Part shown: in pieces, positions 8,533-16,690 of the stretch
How positions within the stretch are numbered: the first letter of the stretch is position 1
Layout: the number at the start of each line of letters is the position of its first letter
Assembly: GCF_006335115.1 (NCBI RefSeq)
Contig: NZ_VDMJ01000045.1
Location: 18,610-62,968 of the forward strand
DNA from: Streptomyces sp. NP160
GTDB taxonomy: Bacteria > Actinomycetota > Actinomycetes > Actinomycetales > Quadrisphaeraceae
Reading direction: 5' to 3'
Length of the DNA: 44,359 nt
Made by a program: the position numbers and the translations under genes
The notes under the pieces: generated by a model
Told to the model about the DNA's origin: nothing
The model's database searches: none
The model's input: only the letters and a program-made list of their open reading frames with translations

Positions 8533-9567
8533 TCAGGCGCCGGCGTACCCCTGCGGGTTGGACGTCTGCCAGCGCCAGGTGTCGGCGCACATCTCGTCGA
8601 GTCCCCGCTGGGCGGTCCACCCGAGGTCGGCGCGGGCGCGCGCCGGGTCGGCGTAGGAGACCGCCACGTCGCCGGGACGCCGCGCAGCGACGCGCACCGG
8701 GACCTCGTGACCGCAGGCGCGCTCGAACGCGGCGACCACCTCGCGCACGGAGGAGCCGTGGCCGGTGCCGAGGTTCCACGCGCGGGCCCCCGCGCCGCGC
8801 CCGCCGCCCGAGAGCCCGGCCAGCGCGCGCAGCGCGGCGACGTGGCCCTCGGCGAGGTCCACCACGTGGATGTAGTCGCGCACCCCCGTGCCGTCAGGGG
8901 TGTCGAAGTCGTCCCCGAAGATCGTCAGGTGCTCCCGGCGGCCGACGGCCACCTGCGCGATGAAGGGCACGAGGTTGTTCGGCACCCCGCGCGGGTCCTC
9001 ACCGATGCGGCCGGACGGGTGCGCACCCACCGGGTTGAAGTAGCGCAGCAGCGCCACCGACCAGCGGTCGTCGCTCGTGGCGACGTCGCGCAGGACCTGC
9101 TCGACCATGAACTTCGTCCAGCCGTAGGGGTTGGTGGCCCCCAGGGGGGAGTCCTCGGTGAGGGGCATCTCCGTCGCGGCGCCGTAGACGGTGGCCGAGG
9201 AGCTGAAGACGAGGGTGCGGCAGTCGACGGCGTCCATCGCCTTGACGAGGTTGAGGCTGCCGCCGACGTTGGCGCGGTAGTAGCGCTCGGGCTGGGCCAC
9301 CGACTCCCCCACGGCCTTCAGCGCGGCGAAGTGCACCACGGCCTCCGGCCGGACCCGCTGCAGCGCCGACAGCACGGCCGCCTCGTCGGTGACGTCCACC
9401 TCGAGCAGCTCCACCTCGCGCCCGGCGATCTCGCCGACCCGGCGGACCGCCTCCGCGCTGGCGTTGGACAGGTCGTCGAGCACGACCACGTCGTGCCCCT
9501 CCTCCAGCAGCGCCACCGCGGTGTGGCTGCCGATGTACCCCGCTCCGCCGGTCACCAGGATGCGCAC
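8533..9567 (-). CDS. galE: UDP-glucose 4-epimerase
   Basis: NAD-dependent interconversion of UDP-glucose and UDP-galactose in the Leloir pathway and for envelope polysaccharides; 344 residues, full length. The NAD motif TGGAGYIGSH is at 6-15, DDLSNAS near 31-37, the catalytic serine region SSSATVYG near 123, and the YxxxK motif in NPYGWTKFMVEQ near 150. The C-terminal half has the GalE substrate-loop pattern (YFNPVGAHPSG, RDYIHVVDLA). GTG start at 9567. A TAGCGT hexamer on the minus strand at 9581-9576 is a good -10 and would place the transcript start at or near the GTG, suggesting a leaderless message. The gene is divergent from the HAD gene with 38 bp between starts. Confidence 0.95.
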   Translation of the reverse strand: MRILVTGGAGYIGSHTAVALLEEGHDVVVLDDLSNASAEAVRRVGEIAGREVELLEVDVTDEAAVLSALQRVRPEAVVHFAALKAVGESVAQPERYYRANVGGSLNLVKAMDAVDCRTLVFSSSATVYGAATEMPLTEDSPLGATNPYGWTKFMVEQVLRDVATSDDRWSVALLRYFNPVGAHPSGRIGEDPRGVPNNLVPFIAQVAVGRREHLTIFGDDFDTPDGTGVRDYIHVVDLAEGHVAALRALAGLSGGGRGAGARAWNLGTGHGSSVREVVAAFERACGHEVPVRVAARRPGDVAVSYADPARARADLGWTAQRGLDEMCADTWRWQTSNPQGYAGA

Positions 9568-9605
9568 GGTTCGCGACGCTACACGGACGGTGCGAGGCTC
9601 GAAGG

Positions 9606-10292
9606 ATGGCTGCCTCGGCGAACCACCTTCCGGACGCGGTGCTCTTCGACGTCGACGGCACCCTGGTCGACTCCAACTACCAGCACGTCGTGGCGTGGGC
9701 TCGGGCCCTGGCGGGGGTCGGCGTGGTGGTGCCCGCGCCCCGGCTGCACCGGGCCGTGGGGATGGGCGGGGACCAGCTCGTGGCCGCGGTGGCCGGCGAC
9801 GACGTCGAGCGCGAGCACGGCGACGCCGTGCGCGCGGCGTGGAAGCGCGAGTACCTGGCGCTGCTGGACCGGGTCCCGCCGCTGCCCGGCGCCGCCGACC
9901 TGCTGCGGGCCTGCCACGAGCGGGGCCTGAAGGTGGTGCTCGCCAGCTCCAGCCCCGGCGACCTGCTGGAGCGCCACAGCGCCATCATCGGTGCGGACGT
10001 CGTGGACGAGGTGGTCGACGCCGTCACGACGGCCGACGACGTCGAGGCCTCCAAGCCCGCCGGGGACCTGTTCGCCGTGGCGGCGCAGAAGGTGGGGGCG
10101 CAGCGACCCGTGGCGGTGGGCGACTCCCCGTGGGACGCGCGCTCGGCGCACGCCGCGGGGGCGGGCGTGGTGCTCGTGCGCTCGGGCGGGTTCTGCGACG
10201 AGCTGCTGCGCGCCGAGGCCCCGGACGCGCCCCTCTACGACGACGCCGCGGACCTCCTGGCCCAGCTGGACGGCTCCCCCCTCGGCCGCTGA
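9606..10292 (+). CDS. HAD-superfamily sugar-phosphatase/phosphoglucomutase-like hydrolase
   Basis: Cytosolic 228-residue HAD hydrolase of subfamily IA. Motif I is FDVDGTLVDS (nucleophile Asp at about residue 15), motif II is VLASSSPGD, motif III Lys lies in ASKPAGDLF, and motif IV is VGDSPWDARSAHAAG. The helical cap lies between motifs I and II. Closest in style to phosphoglycolate phosphatase or beta-phosphoglucomutase-like proteins; the exact substrate cannot be read from sequence. ATG start at 9606 with GAAGG directly before it, so it may be leaderless. It is divergent from galE, which hints at sugar-phosphate metabolism, and converges on the HATPase gene with 41 bp between stops. Confidence 0.88.
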   Translation: MAASANHLPDAVLFDVDGTLVDSNYQHVVAWARALAGVGVVVPAPRLHRAVGMGGDQLVAAVAGDDVEREHGDAVRAAWKREYLALLDRVPPLPGAADLLRACHERGLKVVLASSSPGDLLERHSAIIGADVVDEVVDAVTTADDVEASKPAGDLFAVAAQKVGAQRPVAVGDSPWDARSAHAAGAGVVLVRSGGFCDELLRAEAPDAPLYDDAADLLAQLDGSPLGR

Positions 10293-10333
10293 GGTCGGCC
10301 GCCGAGGTCAGGGGGCTGGGTCAGGGGGCCGGG

Positions 10334-10819
10334 TCAGCTGCTGACGCGGAACCAGACCACCTTGCCCGTGGCCTGGCGGGGGACCCGGCCGCCGAACACC
10401 GCGGCGAGCGGGCCGGGCAGCGCGGGAGCCGCCGGTGGGGCGCTCGCCGTCGTCGTCGAGGTGGCGGCACCGGTGGCAGCGGGCTCGGGCTCGCGCAGCC
10501 CGCCGTCGCGCACCCCCCACTCCACCGACAGCTTGTCGACGAGCTCCAGGCCCCGGCCGCTCTCCTCGAGCAGGTCGGCGTCGCGCAGCACCGGGTGGTC
10601 GGGGCTGCCGTCGGCGACCTCCACGAGCACGCTGCCGTCGGCCTCGAGCTCCACGTCCATGGTCACCAGCGAGCCGGCGTGGACGACGGCGTTGGTCACC
10701 AGCTCCGAGGCGAGCAGCTCCACGCGGTCCCGGGCCTCGGGCGTGCACAGCACGCCGAGCTCCTTGCGCACGAACGCCCGCGCCAGCAGCGGGGCCCTGG
10801 TGTCCTTGGGAAGCCTCAC
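10334..10819 (-). CDS. Anti-sigma-type HATPase_c protein with a low-complexity insertion
   Basis: A 161-residue ATP-binding protein of the RsbW/SpoIIAB-like histidine-kinase ATPase fold. The N-box is LLASELVTNAVVHAG (about 35-49), G1 is VEVADGSPDHPVL, and G2 is SGRGLELVDKLSVEWG. The expected last strand, GKVVWFRV, comes only after about 45 Ala/Pro/Thr-rich residues, an unusual insertion. The GTG at 10819 overlaps the TGA of the upstream epimerase gene (GTGA), which fixes the start and couples translation. Such proteins usually bind and inhibit a sigma factor or sense an anti-anti-sigma partner; here it ends a sugar-dehydrogenase operon. Partner unknown. Confidence 0.82.
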   Translation of the reverse strand: MRLPKDTRAPLLARAFVRKELGVLCTPEARDRVELLASELVTNAVVHAGSLVTMDVELEADGSVLVEVADGSPDHPVLRDADLLEESGRGLELVDKLSVEWGVRDGGLREPEPAATGAATSTTTASAPPAAPALPGPLAAVFGGRVPRQATGKVVWFRVSS

Positions 10820-11817
10820 GCGCACGGCAGCACCCTGCCACCGAGGTCGACCTCCCCGTGGGAACTCAGCCACACCAGTGCCTCGCGCAGCACCTGGGGG
10901 CTGGTCCACCGGGGCGCGTACCCGAGCAGGCGCCGGCCCTTCTCGACCGACGCGCTGTGGTTGCGCACGAGGTGCTCCCAGGAGGCGCCCGCGTGCTCGG
11001 CGCCCTCCTCCTCCCCCAGCCGGGAGGTGCAGCCGGCGCGGAACTCCTCCCAGCCGACGGCGCGCAGCCTGGCCTCCTGCCCGAACCACGACGCCACCTC
11101 CTGCGCGAGCCCGCGGACGGTCCAGCCGCGGTCGGAGACGGCGAAGAAGCTCTCCCCCACCGCCGCGGACCGGTGCTCGACGGCCCGCTGGAAGACCTGC
11201 GCGACGTCGTCGGCGTGCACGTGGTGCATGAGCTGGTGACCGCCCTCGGGCACCGCCAGCTCCTCACCCGCGGCGAGCGCCTCCCACACGCGGGGGTCGG
11301 TGTTGCCGAGGGGGTTGATGACCCGCCAGCCGGGTCCGCTGATGTGGCCGGGGTGGACGACGGTGGTGGGCACGCCGCCGCGGCGGGACTCCGCGAGCAG
11401 GAGGTCCTCGCAGGCGACCTTCTGCACGCCGTAGTCGCCGAAGGGCTCGCGCGGGTCCTCCTCGCGCAGCGGAGCGGCCGCGGCCCGCCCGTGCGTCCAG
11501 ATGGTGCCCGCGTGCAGGAGGTGCCCCACGCGTCCGCGCAGCGCCTCCACCAGCTGCTGCGCCTGCTCGGGCCGGAAGCAGACCATGTCGACGACGACGT
11601 CGGCGCCCAGGTCGGCGATGCGTCCGCCGAAGGTGCCGGCGGCCTCCTCGGCGTCCCTGTCGACGGTGACGCGCTGCACCCGTGTCCACGCCTCGTGCGG
11701 GCGGTAGGGCTCGCGGGTGCCCCGGGAGAGGGCCACCACCTCGTGCCCCGCGCTGACGAGGCGGGGCACGAGGTAGGTGCCGACGTGGCCGGTGGCTCCG
11801 ATGACGACGACGCGCAC
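10816..11817 (-). CDS. NAD(P)-dependent epimerase/dehydratase family protein
   Basis: Extended short-chain dehydrogenase, 333 residues. The nucleotide motif is GATGHVGTYLVPRL at 7-20, VVDMVCFRP marks the central strand, and the catalytic pair is in DYGVQKVACED (YxxxK). The C-terminal half holds HHVHADDVAQVF, as in reductases and epimerases that act on sugars or sugar nucleotides. Substrate unknown; the operon context (polyol dehydrogenase and SDR upstream) suggests an uncommon sugar or polyol derivative. GTG start at 11817 is 27 bp after the SDR stop. The stop overlaps the start of the HATPase gene by 4 bp. Confidence 0.88.
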   Translation of the reverse strand: MRVVVIGATGHVGTYLVPRLVSAGHEVVALSRGTREPYRPHEAWTRVQRVTVDRDAEEAAGTFGGRIADLGADVVVDMVCFRPEQAQQLVEALRGRVGHLLHAGTIWTHGRAAAAPLREEDPREPFGDYGVQKVACEDLLLAESRRGGVPTTVVHPGHISGPGWRVINPLGNTDPRVWEALAAGEELAVPEGGHQLMHHVHADDVAQVFQRAVEHRSAAVGESFFAVSDRGWTVRGLAQEVASWFGQEARLRAVGWEEFRAGCTSRLGEEEGAEHAGASWEHLVRNHSASVEKGRRLLGYAPRWTSPQVLREALVWLSSHGEVDLGGRVLPCA

Positions 11818-11844
11818 GGGACTCCTGTCGCTGGGTCGAACCGG

Positions 11845-12666
11845 TCAGTAGACGGTGTAGCCGCCGTCGGCCACCAGCACGGTGCCGGTGATGAAGGTGG
11901 CGGCGTCGCTGGCGAGGAAGACCACGCTGGGCGCGATCTCCTCCGGGGAGGCGGCGCGCTGCTGCGGTGCGTCCTCGATCCACTGCCGGCGGAACCGGGG
12001 CTCGTCGACAGGGGCCATCGCGGTGCGGACGTACCCCGGGGCGAGGGCGTTGACACGGATGCCGTGCGGCGCCCACTCCGCGGCCAGCGACTTCGTGAGC
12101 TGGTGCACCGCCGCCTTGGACGCGTTGTACGCGGCCTGCTCCTGCGGGCGGTTGACGATGATCGCCGAGATCGAGCCGATGTTGACGATCGAGCCGCCCC
12201 CGGCCTCGCGCATGTGGCGGCCCACCGCGAGGGAGGTCTTCCACAGCGCCCGCACGTTGAGGTCGAACACCGCCGACCACTCCTCGTCGGGCACCTCCCA
12301 GCTGGACCGGTGGAAGCACGTGCCGGCGTTGTTGACCAGCACGTCGATGCGCCCGCCGAGGCCCTCGAGGGCCTCGGCGGTGGCGCGCTCGACGTCGGCG
12401 TCGACGGTGAGGTCGGCGTCCACGCGGACCAGCTCGACACCCTGCTGGGCGGCCTCGTCGACGAAGGCCTGCGACCGGGCCCCGTCGCGGGCGATGATCG
12501 CGACCTTCGCCCCGGCGGCGGCCAGGCCGAGCGCGAACGCCCGGCCGAGGCCCTGGTTGCCACCGGTGACGACGGCGGTGCGCCCGTCCAGCCGGAACGG
12601 GTCCTGGCGCGTCGACGCCACCGACGCGTCGGCGGTCGTGCCGCCGGCCTCGCTCGCGGCGGTCAC
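11845..12666 (-). CDS. SDR-family oxidoreductase (sugar/polyol dehydrogenase-like)
   Basis: Classical short-chain dehydrogenase, 273 residues. TGGNQGLGRAFALG is the cofactor motif, NNAG follows near 113, IVNIGSISA carries the catalytic Ser, and AAYNASKAAVHQL holds YxxxK. The C-terminal FITGTVLVADGGYTVY is the usual SDR end. GTG at 12666 overlaps the TGA of the upstream zinc alcohol dehydrogenase, so the start is well supported even though the frame is open much further. An approximately 25-residue Ala/Thr-rich N-terminal tail precedes the Rossmann fold. Probably gluconate-5-dehydrogenase or sorbose reductase-like, inferred from family style and the neighbouring polyol dehydrogenase. Confidence 0.9.
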   Translation of the reverse strand: MTAASEAGGTTADASVASTRQDPFRLDGRTAVVTGGNQGLGRAFALGLAAAGAKVAIIARDGARSQAFVDEAAQQGVELVRVDADLTVDADVERATAEALEGLGGRIDVLVNNAGTCFHRSSWEVPDEEWSAVFDLNVRALWKTSLAVGRHMREAGGGSIVNIGSISAIIVNRPQEQAAYNASKAAVHQLTKSLAAEWAPHGIRVNALAPGYVRTAMAPVDEPRFRRQWIEDAPQQRAASPEEIAPSVVFLASDAATFITGTVLVADGGYTVY

Positions 12667-13748
12667 CGCCAGGGCTCCACGACGGACTTCAGGCTCTCCG
12701 GGTCCTTGTCGGAGTCGAGCGCGTCGGCGGCGTGGTCGAGGTCGTAGCGGCCGGTGACGAGGGAGTCGACGTCGACCTGGCCCGACGCCACCAGGTGCGC
12801 GGCCAGCGGCCAGGTGTCGGTGTACCGGAAGATGCCGGTGAGGAGGATCTCGTTGTCCTGGATGTAGCTCACCGGCAGCGTCAGCTCCGGGTTGCCCAGG
12901 CCGACGAGCACGGCGGTGCCGCCTCCGCGCACGGAGCGGATGCCGGAGGTGATGGCCGGCGGGGCGCCGGAGGCGTCGATGAAGGAGTCGACCTGGAGGG
13001 CCGTCACGTCGGTCTCGCGGGGGTCGACGGCGCTCGTGGCGCCGAAGCCCAGCGCGCGCTCGCGGCGGGGGGCGACGAGGTCGGTGATGATGACCTCGCG
13101 GGCGCCGAAGGCGCGGGCGACCTGGGCGGTGATGATGCCGATCGGGCCGGCGCCGGCGATGAGCACCCGCTGGCCGGGCACCACGCGGGCCTTGCGCATC
13201 GCGGCGATGCCCACGCTGAGCGGCTCGAGCAGGGCGGCGGCGTCGTCGGAGAGGCCGTCGGCCACCGGGAAGGCGAACTCCGCCGGGGCGGTGACGTACT
13301 CGGCGAAGGAGCCGTCCACCGGGGGCGTGGCGTAGAAGCGCATGTGCGGGCACAGGTTGTAGCGGCCGGCCAGGCACTGCGAGCAGTGGTGGCAGGGGCG
13401 CTGCGGGTCCACGGCCACGCGCTCGCCCACGCGGGACGCGTCCACGCCGGAGCCGACGGCCACCACGGTGCCGCCCATCTCGTGCCCCAGGACCATCGGG
13501 GACTCGACGACGAACTCGCCGGCGCGCATGTGCCGGTAGTAGTGGACGTCGGAGCCGCAGACCCCGACGGAGCCGACCCGGATGAGCACCTCACCGGGGC
13601 CGGCCTCGGGGACGGGGCGCTCCTGCACCTCCACCGTGTTCTCGGCCAGCAGCACGCTGGCCCGCATCGTCTCCGGGAGGCGGTCAGGCACCCCGGGGGC
13701 CGCCTGGGCCCTGTTCTGCTCCGTCGCAGCGCTCATGCGGGCCATCAT
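12663..13748 (-). CDS. Zinc-dependent polyol/sugar dehydrogenase (L-iditol 2-dehydrogenase-like)
   Basis: Medium-chain zinc dehydrogenase of about 361 residues, sorbitol/xylitol dehydrogenase group. The catalytic zinc ligands are in GVCGSDVHYY (Cys) and GHEMGG (His-Glu), and a structural-zinc cysteine cluster reads CHHCSQCLAGRYNLC. The NAD-binding motif is GAGPIGIITAQVA. VHYYRHMRAG and LLEPLSVGI are typical of the sorbitol dehydrogenase group. Three in-frame ATGs (13748, 13745, 13736) are possible starts. It is the first gene of a four-gene operon, and a perfect 18-bp palindrome 11 bp upstream is a likely LacI-family operator, so induction by a sugar or polyol is inferred. Confidence 0.92.
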   Translation of the reverse strand: MMARMSAATEQNRAQAAPGVPDRLPETMRASVLLAENTVEVQERPVPEAGPGEVLIRVGSVGVCGSDVHYYRHMRAGEFVVESPMVLGHEMGGTVVAVGSGVDASRVGERVAVDPQRPCHHCSQCLAGRYNLCPHMRFYATPPVDGSFAEYVTAPAEFAFPVADGLSDDAAALLEPLSVGIAAMRKARVVPGQRVLIAGAGPIGIITAQVARAFGAREVIITDLVAPRRERALGFGATSAVDPRETDVTALQVDSFIDASGAPPAITSGIRSVRGGGTAVLVGLGNPELTLPVSYIQDNEILLTGIFRYTDTWPLAAHLVASGQVDVDSLVTGRYDLDHAADALDSDKDPESLKSVVEPWR

Positions 13749-13759
13749 GCCCCGCCGGC

Positions 13760-13777
13760 GCTGAGAACGTTCTCAGC
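13760..13777. promoter_or_regulatory. LacI-family-type operator upstream of the polyol operon
   Basis: GCTGAGAACGTTCTCAGC is a perfect 18-bp palindrome centred on CG. It fits the LacI/GalR family pattern TGnnAnCGnTnnCA. It ends 11 bp before the first ATG of the dehydrogenase operon, where bound repressor would block transcription or elongation. No LacI-family gene is in this window, so the regulator must be elsewhere. Confidence 0.75.
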
Positions 13778-13802
13778 CGGGGGGCCTGTCCCCCTCGGTC
13801 CC

Positions 13803-13906
13803 GCACTCGCGCACCCCAGTGCGCCTTCGCGACCCTCTGATCACGCACTGGGCCACCCCAGTGCGGGATGGGGAGCCGTCGATGTTGCACTCGGGTGCAC
13901 GAGTGC
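13803..13906. repeat. Cluster of alternating GCACTSG half-sites and hairpins
   Basis: Between the helicase stop (13930) and the polyol operon promoter lies a series of GCACTCG/GCACTGG units and their complements. Two form clear hairpins: a 9-bp stem at 13844-13852/13857-13865 with a 4-base loop, and a 7-bp stem at 13887-13893/13900-13906 with a 6-base loop. Copies at 13803-13809 and 13816-13823 can pair with either. It may be a terminator cluster or a multi-site operator. Confidence 0.55.
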
Positions 13907-13929
13907 GGGAGGGGCGGCCCCAGCCGGGG

Positions 13930-16491
13930 TCACATGCGCTGGAGCCCGTGGCCGGTGATGACGGCGGTGCCCTCCAGGTCGGAGGCCTCCAGGTCGACCG
14001 TGGCGAGGAAGCCCCAGTCGTGGTCGCCCGCGGGGTCGTCGACCACCTGGCGCACCTGCCACAGCCGGGCCTCGCGGTCGTGCTGCACCTGCAGCAGCGC
14101 GGGGGCCCTCGACGCCGCGGAGACCCCGACGTCGTCGTGCTCGGCGTAGTAGTCGGCCACCACCGCCTGCCAGGCGTCGAGGTCGAGCTCGGGGTCCAGC
14201 TGGGCCAGGTCCCACGCGCGGCGGCGCGCCAGCAGGTCCACCCGCTGCCACATGGCGTTGCGGACCTGCACGGTGAAGGCGCGCACGTTGGCCGTGATGC
14301 CCCGCAGGGCCGGGGGCGGCGGCGGCGCCCCGCCCTCGACGAGCGCCTCGGGGTGGGTGAGCGCCTCCCACTCGTCCAGCAGGCTGGAGTCGGTCTGGCG
14401 GACCACCTCGCCGAGCCACTCGATGACGTCGTCGAGGCCCTCGACGCGCCGGTCCTCCGGGACGGTCTGGCGCAGCGCCCGGTAGGCGTCGGACAGGTAC
14501 CGCAGCACCGCCCCCTCGGAGCGGGACAGGTTGTAGCGGCGGACCAGGTCCCCGAAGGTCATCGCCTGCTCGAGCATCTCGCGCACCACGGACTTGGGCG
14601 AGAGCGCGTCCTCCGGGAGCCACGGCGACGTCAGGCGGTACTGCTCGAAGGCCGCCTCGAGCAGCTCCTCCAGCGGCTTGGGCCAGGTGACCTCCTCGAG
14701 CAGCTCCATGCGCTCCTCGTACTCGATCCCCTCGGCCTTCATCGCCGCCACCGCCTCGCCGCGGGCCGCGAACTGCTGGGCCAGCAGGATCGGGCGCGGG
14801 TCGTCGAGGGTCGCCTCCACCACGCTCACGACGTCGAGGGCGGGGGTGGGCGAGGTGGGGTCGAGCACGTCGAGCGCTGCCACCGCGAAGGTGGACAGCG
14901 GCTGGTTGAGCGCGAAGTCGGCCTGCAGGTCCACCGTGAGGCGCAGCGTGCGGCCGTCCTCGTCGGGCTCGGGCAGCCGCTCGACCACGCCGGCGGCCAG
15001 CAGCTCGCGCACGATGGCGACGGCCCGCTTCACGAGGCGCACCTGGGTGCCGCGGTCGGAGTGGTTGTCGCGCAGCAGCCGCCGGAACGCCGGCACGGTC
15101 GGCGCGGGCCGGGCGATGGTGTTGAGCACCATCGCGTGCGTCACGCGCATCTGGCTGGTCAGCGGCTCGGGCGGCGCCCCGACGATGCGCTCGAACGTCG
15201 CCTGGTTCCAGCTCACCTCGCCCTCCGGCGGCTTCTTCTTGACCACCTTGCGGCGCTTCTTGGGGTCGTCCCCGGCCTTGGCGAGGGCGCGCTCGTTCTC
15301 GATGAGGTGCTCGGGGGCCTGCACCACGCATGTGCCGGAGGTGTCGAAGCCCGCGCGCCCGGCCCGCCCGGCGATCTGGTGGAACTCGCGGGCGGAGAGC
15401 AGGCGGGTGCGGCGGCCGTCGAACTTGGTCAGGGACGTCACGAGCACCGAGCGGATCGGCACGTTGATCCCCACGCCGAGGGTGTCGGTGCCGCAGATGA
15501 CAGGCAGCAGCCCCTCCTGCGCGAGCGTCTCCACGAGGCGCCGGTACTTGGGCAGCATCCCGGCGTGGTGCACCCCCACGCCGTGGCGCACCAGCTTGGA
15601 CAGCACCTGCCCGAACCCCGCCGTGAACCGGAAGCCGCCGAGCGCCTCGCCGATCCGCTCGCGCGCGCCCTTGTCGGCCACGGTCACGGAGAGCAAGGCC
15701 TGCGCCCGCTCCAGGGCCGCCGCCTGGGTGGGGTGGACCACGTAGACCGGGGCCTCGCGGGCCTCCAGCAGCTCCTCCAGCGTCTCGTGCACCGGCGTCA
15801 TGGCCCACCGGTGGTGCAGCGGCACCGGGCGCTCCGCGCCGGCCACGAGGACCGCCTCGCGGCCGGTGCGCCGGCGCAGGTCCTCGGTGAAGCGCGTGGT
15901 GTCGCCGAGGGTCGCGGACATGAGGAGGAACTGCGCGCGGGTGAGCTCCAGCAGGGGCACCTGCCAGGCCCAGCCGCGGTCGCGGTCGGCGTAGTAGTGG
16001 AACTCGTCCATCACCACCAGGCCGACGTCCAGGTCGGCGCCCTCCCGCAGTGCGCGGTTGGCCAGGACCTCGGCCGTGCAGCAGACCACCGGGGCGGCGG
16101 CGTTGACGGCGCCGTCACCGGTGACCATGCCCACGTTCTGGGCTCCCAGCACCTCCACCAGCGCGAAGAACTTCTCGCTGACCAGCGCTTTGATCGGCGC
16201 GGTGTAGACGGAGCGCCGCCCCGAGGCCATCGCCGCGGCGTGCGCGCCCAGCGCCACGAGCGACTTCCCGGACCCGGTCGGGGTGGCCAGCACCACGTGC
16301 GAGCCGCTCACCACCTCGATCAGCGCCTCCTCCTGCGCCGGGTAGAGGCTCAGACCGCGGTCGGTGGCCCACCCCTCGAAGGCCTCGAAGACGGCGTCCG
16401 GGTCAGCGGCCCCCTCGCCCGTCGGGAGGCGGGAGGGCAGGTCCGGGCGCCGGTCCACCTCGAGGTCCGGGAGCGCGGTGGTAGCTGGCAC
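13930..16491 (-). CDS. DEAD/DEAH-box RNA helicase with DUF3516 C-terminus
   Basis: Superfamily 2 helicase of 853 residues. Motif I is ATPTGSGKS (about 75), Ia TAPIKALVSE, II is MDEFHYY (DEFH variant), III SATLGDT, and VI in QIAGRAGRAGFDTSG. The region after about residue 470 is the DUF3516 extension found in actinobacterial relatives of HelY/Ski2-like helicases. It is thought to act in RNA metabolism, by analogy with those relatives. GTG start at 16491. Length matches the family (roughly 830-860). A clean hairpin cluster lies downstream; the gene upstream is divergent, so it is transcribed alone. Confidence 0.92.
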   Translation of the reverse strand: MPATTALPDLEVDRRPDLPSRLPTGEGAADPDAVFEAFEGWATDRGLSLYPAQEEALIEVVSGSHVVLATPTGSGKSLVALGAHAAAMASGRRSVYTAPIKALVSEKFFALVEVLGAQNVGMVTGDGAVNAAAPVVCCTAEVLANRALREGADLDVGLVVMDEFHYYADRDRGWAWQVPLLELTRAQFLLMSATLGDTTRFTEDLRRRTGREAVLVAGAERPVPLHHRWAMTPVHETLEELLEAREAPVYVVHPTQAAALERAQALLSVTVADKGARERIGEALGGFRFTAGFGQVLSKLVRHGVGVHHAGMLPKYRRLVETLAQEGLLPVICGTDTLGVGINVPIRSVLVTSLTKFDGRRTRLLSAREFHQIAGRAGRAGFDTSGTCVVQAPEHLIENERALAKAGDDPKKRRKVVKKKPPEGEVSWNQATFERIVGAPPEPLTSQMRVTHAMVLNTIARPAPTVPAFRRLLRDNHSDRGTQVRLVKRAVAIVRELLAAGVVERLPEPDEDGRTLRLTVDLQADFALNQPLSTFAVAALDVLDPTSPTPALDVVSVVEATLDDPRPILLAQQFAARGEAVAAMKAEGIEYEERMELLEEVTWPKPLEELLEAAFEQYRLTSPWLPEDALSPKSVVREMLEQAMTFGDLVRRYNLSRSEGAVLRYLSDAYRALRQTVPEDRRVEGLDDVIEWLGEVVRQTDSSLLDEWEALTHPEALVEGGAPPPPPALRGITANVRAFTVQVRNAMWQRVDLLARRRAWDLAQLDPELDLDAWQAVVADYYAEHDDVGVSAASRAPALLQVQHDREARLWQVRQVVDDPAGDHDWGFLATVDLEASDLEGTAVITGHGLQRM

Positions 16492-16611
16492 GCCCTCGAG
16501 CGTCCCACGCCGCGGCGCCCCGCCCCGCCGCCAGACGCCGCAGGGCGGGACGGTGGCGGGGGACGGCCGAGAGGGTGTCCGTGATGATCTCCGCGGTGCC
16601 AGGAACGGTGG

Positions 16612-16630
16612 CGGTCACCTAGGGTGACAC
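16612..16630 (+). promoter_or_regulatory. Candidate promoter/operator before the HATPase gene
   Basis: GTCACC-TAG-GGTGAC (16614-16628) is an inverted repeat with 6-bp arms. It contains TAGGGT at 16620-16625, a good actinomycete -10 hexamer, about 65 bp before the gene. No strong -35 is seen 17 bp upstream. A regulator binding the dyad would cover the -10. Confidence 0.4.
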
Positions 16631-16690
16631 TGCTGGTCGGGCGCTGGTGTCCTCACCCGGTCCCGGTCGAGGTGCGAGGAGGATGGTCAG

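Noticed and set aside
13819-16584. 921-codon plus-strand frame
   Set aside because: Antisense of the DUF3516 helicase, which has all its motifs on the minus strand.
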